A stretch of DNA of 64,000 bases, from the NCBI RefSeq assembly GCF_029633865.1, contig NC_079219.1, positions 19,669,717 to 19,733,716 of the forward strand. The letters are read 5' to 3'. The notes beneath the pieces were generated by a model. It made no database searches and was not told the DNA's origin. It saw only the letters and a program-made list of their open reading frames with translations. Source of the stretch: Lampris incognitus (lineage: Eukaryota > Chordata > Actinopteri > Lampriformes > Lampridae). Of this stretch, positions 58,200-64,000 are shown piece after piece (position 1 is the stretch's first letter; every line of letters begins with the position of its first letter). Made by a program: the position numbers and the translations under genes.

Positions 58200-61100
58200 A
58201 CCCAACCACTGAGGATGCACAAGCCAGTGCATTGTTAGTGCTGGTCCCAAGCCCGGATAAATGAGGAGGGTTGTGTCAGAAAGGGCATCCAGCGTTAAAT
58301 CTTTCCCAAATCAAATATGCAGATCATAAATCAGATTTCCTTACCGGCTCGGTCAAGGCCCGGGTTACCAACGACCACCACCGATATTGTTGGCCAGCAG
58401 GGTGCCACTGGAAACTATGCTACTGGTGGATGAAGAAGGAGAGGGGAAAAGCATGTCCAGAGGCAGCGGGAGAGGAGGAAGGAAGGGTAAGAGTGTAAAG
58501 GTGAGAGTCGGAACTTTGAATGTTGGCACTATGACTGGCAAAAGGAGAGAGCTGGCTGATATGATGGAAAGAAGAAAGGTAAGCATACTGTGTGCAAGAG
58601 ACCAGGTGGAAGGGGAGTTAAGGCCAGGAGCATCGGAGGTGGGTTCAAACTCTTCTACCATGTGTGAATGGGGGGAGAAATGGGGTAGGGGTAATTCTGA
58701 AGGAACAGTATATCAAGACTGTGTTGGAGGTGAAGAGAGTGTTGGACAGAGTGAAGCAGATGAAGCTGGAAATCGAAGGGGTGGTGATGAACATTATCAG
58801 CACATATGCCCTGCAAGTTGGGTGAGAGATGGAAGAGAAAGAAGAATCCTAGAGTGAGTTGGATGAAGTGGTGGAGAGTATACCCAAGGGGGAGAGAGTG
58901 GTGATTGGAGCGGACTTCAATGGGCATGTTGGTGAAGGGGACAGAGGTGATGAGGAGGTGACGGGTAGGTATGGTGTTAAGGATAGGAATGTGGAAGGAC
59001 AGATGATGGTGGGTTTGCAAAAATGAAGAAATGGCTGTGATGAATACATATTTCAAGGAGAGGGAGGAACACAGTGACGTATAAGAGTGGATAAAAGTGC
59101 ACACAGGTGGACTATATCCTATGTAGGAGGTGCAATCTGAAAGGGATTGGGGACTGGAAGGTGGTGACAGGGGAGAACGTAGCTAGGCAGCATCAGATGG
59201 TGGTCTGTAGGATGACTTTGGAGACCAAGAAGAAGAAGAGAATAAGGCAGAGCCAAAGATCAAATGGTGGAAGTTGACGAAGGAAGACTGTTGTGTGGAG
59301 TTCAGGGAGGACTTAAGACAGGCTCTGGGTGGAAGTGAAGAGTTGCCAGATGGCTGGGAAACCACTGCAGAAATAGTGAGGGAGACAGCTAGGAAGGTAC
59401 TAAGTGTGTCATCAGGACAGAGGAAGGAAGACAAGGAGACTTGGTGGTGGAAAGAGGAAATACAGCAAAGTATACAGAGGAAGAGGTTGGCAAAGAAGAA
59501 GTGGGGTAGACAGAGAGATGATGAAAGTAGACAGGAGTACAAGGAGATGTGGTGTAAAGTGAAGAGAGAGGTGGCAAAGGCAAAGGAAAAGGCATATGGT
59601 GAGTTGTATGAGAGGTTAGACACAAAGGAAGGAGAAAAGGACCTGTACTGATTGGCTGTACATAATCCAGAAAGGGCCAATGTGGGTGCGGGTCTTTTTT
59701 CCAACCAAGCAGTTACACACCTGATTCTATTAGTCAACCAATAGCCTTTGCTAAGGACCTTGATTTGTAGACTCAGGTGTATAACTGTTTGGTTGGAACA
59801 AAGACCTGCACCCACACCAGCCCTTTCTGGATCATGTTGCCCATCCCTGGGCTAGACAGAGTAACCAAGCTAGGAAGGATGTGCAGCAGGTCAGGGCAAT
59901 GAAGGATAGAGATGGAAATGTGCTGACAAGCGAGGAGAGTGTGTTGAGAAGGTGGAAGGAGTACTCTGAGGGGCTGATGAATGAAGAAAATTATAGAGAG
60001 AGAAGGTTGGATGATGTGGGGATAGTATATCAGGAAAGTGTGATGGATTAGCAAGGAGGAAGTGAAGGCAGCTATGAAGAGGATGAAGAGTGGAAAGGCA
60101 GTTGGTCCAGATGACATACCTGTGGGGGTCTTCAGGAGAGATGGCAGTGGAGTTTTTAACTAGATTGTTTAACACAATCTTGGAAAGTGAGAGGATGCCT
60201 GAGGAGTGGAGAAGAAGCATACTGGTACCAATTTTCAATAATAAGGGTGATATGCAGAGCTGTAGTAACTACAGAGGTATAAAGTTGATCAGCCACAGTA
60301 TGAAGATATGGGAAAGAGTAATAGAAGCTAGGTTAAGAGGAGAGGTGACGGTTAGCGAGCAGCAGTATGGTTTCATGCCACAAAAGAGCACTACAGATGC
60401 GATGTTTGCTTTGATAATGTTGATGGAGAAGTATAGAGAAGGTTAGAAGGAGTTATATTCTGTCTTTGTGGATTTAGAGAAAACATGACAGGGTGGTGAG
60501 AGAGGAGGTGTGGTATTGTATAAGATAGTCGGGAGTGGCAGAGAAGTATGTAGGAGTGGTGCATGATATAATATGTATGAGGGAAGTGTGACAATAGTGA
60601 GGTGTGCCGTTGGAATGACAGATTGGGTTCAAGGTGGAGGTAGGATTACATCAAGGATCGGCTCTGAGCCCTTTCTTGTTTGCAATGGTGATGGACAGGT
60701 TGACGGACGAGATCAGACAGGAGTCTCTTATGACATTTGCGGAAGACATTGTGATCTGTAGCGAGAGTATGGTGCAGGTTGAGGAGAGCCTGGAGAGGTG
60801 TAGGTATGCACTGGAGAGAAGAGGAATGAAAGTCAGTAGGAGCAAGACGGAATACATATGTGTGAATGAGAGGGAGGACAGTGGAATGGTGAAGGTGCAC
60901 GGAGTACAGGTGACGAAGGCGTATACGTTTAAATAGTTGGGGTCAACTGTCCAAAGTAACAGGGAGTGCAGAAGAGAGTGCAGGCAGGGTAGAGTGGGTG
61001 GAGAAGCATGTCAGGAGTGATTTACGACAGAAGGATATCAGCAAGAGTTAAAGGGAAGGTTTACAAGATGGTAGTGAGACAACCTATGTTGTATGGTTTG

Positions 61101-61503
61101 GACATGGTGACACTGATTAAAAGACAGGAGGTGGAGTTGGAGGTGACAGAGTTGAAGATGCTAAGATTTTCTTTGGGGGTGACAAAGAAGGACAGGATTG
61201 GGAACAAGTATATTAGAGGGACAGCTCAGGTTGGACGGTTTGGAGACAAAGCAAGAGAGGCAAAATTGAAATGGTTTGGACATGTGTGGAGGAGAGATGA
61301 TGGGTATATTGGGAGAAGGATACTGAATATGGAGCTGCCAGGGAAGAGGAAAAGAGGAAGGCCGAAGAGGAGGTTTATGGATGAGGGAGGACATGCAGGT
61401 GGCTGGCGTGACAGGAAGATGCAGAGCACAGGAAGAGATGGAAATAGATGATCCGCTGTGGCGACCCCTAATGGGAGCAGCCGGAAGTAGTAGTAGTAGT
61501 ATT
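58200..61503 (+). mobile_element. RTE-clade LINE, near full length, inactive
   Basis: Target duplications AGGGGGTTAAACATATTA (58182-58199) and AGGGGGTTAAACCTATTA (61504-61521), one mismatch in 18. Endonuclease start VRVGTLNVGTMTGKRRELAD at about 58503, VVIGADFNGHVGEGDRGDEE at about 58900, RT thumb/finger pieces (GNYRGIKL-like, QQYGFMPQKSTTDAMFAL at 60360) and LHQGSALSPFLFAMVMDRLT at about 60645. The FADD box reads FAED. C-terminus LYGLDMVTLIKRQE to PGKRKRGRPKRRFMDE. (TAG)n tail. Many frameshifts; a MITE is inserted at about 59650-59850. Confidence 0.88.
59650..59850. mobile_element. MITE with long terminal inverted repeats
   Basis: The left arm AATCCAGAAAGGGCCAATGT and following, through CAAGCAGTTACACACCTGA, is inverted at TCAGGTGTATAACTGTTTGG ... 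CCAGCCCTTTCTGGATCATG, ending GCCCATCCCTG. The CAGGGATGGGC terminus suggests a hAT MITE. It interrupts the RTE LINE. Confidence 0.75.
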
Positions 61504-62182
61504 AGGGGGTTAAACCTATTACAAGAAATAATATAGCCCTGACCTTTAATCTCATTTGCGAATGGCTACTTTTAATGTTGGTGAAAAGGGAACTTTCAGC
61601 CACCATCAATTTTGTTCAAATTTTAAAAATGTCTGATATTAAAGATGTGACTTAAAAGGCATTAAACAAAAGTTTCAATTAAAAAAAGCACCATTAAAGC
61701 TGCATTAAGATCTCTGACCACTACAGGACAGGCAGTAGTGCTACAGAGACTCCAAAAAAAAAGACACACAGCTAAGTGACTCCTCATCCCTCCTTTCTTT
61801 TCACTACGCTGGCTGAAGTGTAGCAAACGGCACACTCACTATCCATTTTTCCAACTGGATAGTGCTTGAAGAGGACTCAAAAGTGACGCCCATGCTGCTC
61901 CATTTCTTCTGCACATGTAAGTATGCAATCGTTCACGAAAATGTTCCCCTATGAACTTGCTAATTTCATACATATTTCTATGTTATTGTGCTTGCATCCT
62001 TTCTGTCTGTGATTGTCCACAGGTAACTTCACCCTAGACCGTGTTATGAACATGAATCCTTTCACATTAAAGGGAGTCATTTGATTCACGGGAGTCCTCT
62101 GATTCACAGTTAAGATAAAAAAAATATTGCTTAATGCAGCTTTAACTACAATGAATAAAACATGCTCAAAAAGCTCGGTATA

Positions 62183-62355
62183 GGGGCACCCCGGTGGCTC
62201 ACTGGTAGAGTGTGTACCACATAAGGCTGAGTCCTTACTGCAGCGGCCTGGGTTCGAATCTGGCTGGAGCCCTTTTCTGCATGTCATCCCCTCTCTCTCC
62301 CCTGCCTTTCTTCTCTCTCTCTCTCCTATCACTATCAAATAAAATGCCATAAAAA
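62183..62355 (+). mobile_element. SINE-C (tRNA-derived), full-length
   Basis: Head GGTGGCTCACTGGTAGAGTG (A box), GGGTTCGAATCTGG (B box), CT-rich body, A-rich 3' end. Target duplications AAAAAGCTCGGTATA (62168-62182) and AAAAAGCTCTGTATA (62356-62370), one mismatch. Confidence 0.9.
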
Positions 62356-62777
62356 AAAAAGCTCTGTATAACTTGGTCAGATCTGCCTTATCAGGAGTGT
62401 GTGGATGTAGACCAATCACAACATGACTGACAGTGGCATTTTGCCAGCAACCCAAAAAACACAACTACACATTCGTCAGTAACAGCTAGTTAGTGCTCTG
62501 CTAGCAACGGCAACATTAGGTAGGATCGGCACATTTCAGTCAAACATGTTTGAACTGACAGATACCGATTTTACTGAGGATTAACCAGAGGTCCTGTAGT
62601 CAAAAAACAGACAATTTCATGGGACTCAAACCAGTCACTGAATGGTGAGTTAAAAGGCTGAATGTACATGACAGCTAAGCTTGCATTAGCTATCCAAGAT
62701 ACATGATCTAACTGACCTTTCTGCACATTTACAACATGAATGCATAGTCATGAGTAAGAGTGTGTTGTTTTAGTGTT

Positions 62778-62896
62778 CAGGGATGGGCAACATGATCCAG
62801 AAAAGGCCGGTCTGGGTGCAAGTCTTTGTTCCAACCAAGCAGTTACACACCTGATTCTATTAGTCAACCAATAGTCTTTGCTAAGGACCTTGTGCT
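62778..62896. mobile_element. MITE, half copy
   Basis: CAGGGATGGGCAACATGATC followed by AGAAAAGGCC and CAACCAAGCAGTTACACACC: the left half of the 59650 MITE, ending at CTTTGCTAAGGACCTTG without the second arm. Confidence 0.75.
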
Positions 62897-63741
62897 TATA
62901 ACTTTTCTTGTGTTCTACAATGGTTGCACGTTTTTGGACTACTTTCTTTGTGCACCAAAGGCGTAAGTAACTACCTGTCTCACTGAAGTGGGTTTAAGAC
63001 AATGCTGACGGATAAAAGTGTATTACCTAACAGTCCTGCCCAAAGCAGATTAGTGAGAGAACAGAGAAAATGTGTTATGCAGAAATCGCTCATTTGGCAT
63101 GGGTAAGTCTGTTCTTCCCTTTGCAATTCGATGTATGTTCATGGAGGAGTCGGGGCCCTAGTTTATAACAAGAAGCTGATCAAAGAATGTTTTCAGGCTG
63201 TACTCACTACAAGTCTCTCTGGTTTTCAGAAATTGAAAAAAAACTTACGAGTTTGTTTCTAGTTGACTCCTCTGTATTCAATATTAACAAGGAGTTAATA
63301 TTTTCTAGGCCTTAGGGGCCATGAAACTGACTCGTCATTAACCACACGTACTTTCAAGTTACGCATGAAAAGCTAGAGCTGTTTTCCATGGTTTTTTCAC
63401 CCCCAGGACATCTTCAATATACAACCGGATGTTTGAACCCCATCTACGAGGCACAGGCATCATCAAAAACAGATGGTCAGAAGGTCCCAGGCAGAGGTCT
63501 CACATTCCAAGAGTCTCAACCAGAGCCTTCCTTTTTTCTTTTGCTGGACTGCAACAGCGTGGCCAGCCCTACAAACGCAGTCGTCTGAGTGAGTGATGGA
63601 GTTTCACCATTGGTTGGAAGGCCGAGTTGGGGTTTCCCCATTGGCCGGTTAACTTTCAAAATGAATCAACATACCATGAAAAGTTTTCCCTTATGTCATC
63701 AGTTGTTCACGGAACCAATGGCAAAACAGCCACTTTTTAAA

Positions 63742-63887
63742 TATCCGTCCATCCATCCATCCATTATCCAAACCGGGGTCACGGGGATGCTGGAGCCTAT
63801 CCAAGCAGTCATTGGGCGGCAGGCGGGGAGACACCCTGGACAGGCCGCCAATCCATCACAGCCATTATTTTCAGTTATAAAACTTGG

Positions 63888-63941
<54 letters not shown>

Positions 63942-64000
63942 GGAAACTTAGTATGGCTGATCCAACTGACCTACATGTTTTTGGACTGTGGGAGGAAACC
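63742..64000 (-). mobile_element. SINE-A variant, cut by the window edge
   Basis: CCATCCATTATCCAAACCGG, GGCGGCAGGCGGGGAGACAC, a TC/CA microsatellite at 63889-63937, then TTTTTGGACTGTGGGAGGAA up to the end of the window. Confidence 0.82.

Noticed and set aside
59183-59815. 210-codon minus-strand open frame
   Set aside because: Antisense to RTE LINE coding sequence; composition mirrors the purine-rich sense strand.

Overview
The window looks like teleost fish genomic DNA. It is AT-rich and intron-dominated, with long CA, GA and TC microsatellites. It carries several tRNA-derived SINE families with the fish-type GGTGGCGCAGTGGTTAG head, Tc1, hAT and piggyBac DNA elements, RTE, L1 and L2-type LINEs, and Penelope-like (PLE) remnants. 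Species cannot be told from the sequence alone. All calls come from reading the sequence and from remembered families; no search was run.

Two host protein-coding genes are recognisable, both on the minus strand. (1) The N-terminal part of BBS9 (Bardet-Biedl syndrome 9, a BBSome subunit) has four coding exons between 11607 and 4863. The rest of the gene lies beyond the left edge. A putative untranslated first exon and promoter with an RFX X-box-like site lies near 22.3-22.44 kb. (2) A complete NT5C3A (cytosolic pyrimidine 5'-nucleotidase) has seven coding exons between 37719 and 26325. Their lengths and phases join exactly into 285 codons plus stop. A probable untranslated exon 1 with TATA and CACCC boxes lies at about 45.53-45.67 kb. 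Three intact tRNA-Pro(AGG) genes (24343, 28238, 31696; minus strand) sit in a triplicated 0.5-1.2 kb segment. Two copies are inside an NT5C3A intron and one is beyond its 3' end.

Layout: 1-4.9 kb, BBS9 intron with SINEs. 4.9-11.6 kb, BBS9 exons, with a Tc1 element between exons 2 and 3. 11.6-22.3 kb, putative BBS9 first intron: a PLE copy with a GIY-YIG endonuclease remnant, a palindromic array of very short LTRs (TRIM-like), a Tc1 element invaded by LINEs and SINEs, and a hAT MITE. 22.7-24.15 kb, inverted PLE tails around a satellite-like array. 24.2-45.6 kb, tRNA-Pro units and the NT5C3A gene, with a broken piggyBac element and a hAT-like element in its introns and an L1 (ORF2 internally deleted) between exons 1 and 2. 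45.6-64 kb, upstream flank: long TC/CA microsatellites, a palindromic PLE tail dimer, an L2-type LINE with SINEs, a reverse-transcriptase fragment, a 3.3 kb RTE LINE and more SINEs. No third host gene was recognised there.

The least conventional items are the short-LTR array, which begins and ends with the same LTR terminus in inverted orientation between GTAT repeats; the PLE tail family with a covarying hairpin beside a GAAACG box; the dispersed tRNA-Pro triplication; and microsatellites lying directly against many splice sites of both genes, including an NT5C3A intron bracketed by CT repeats.
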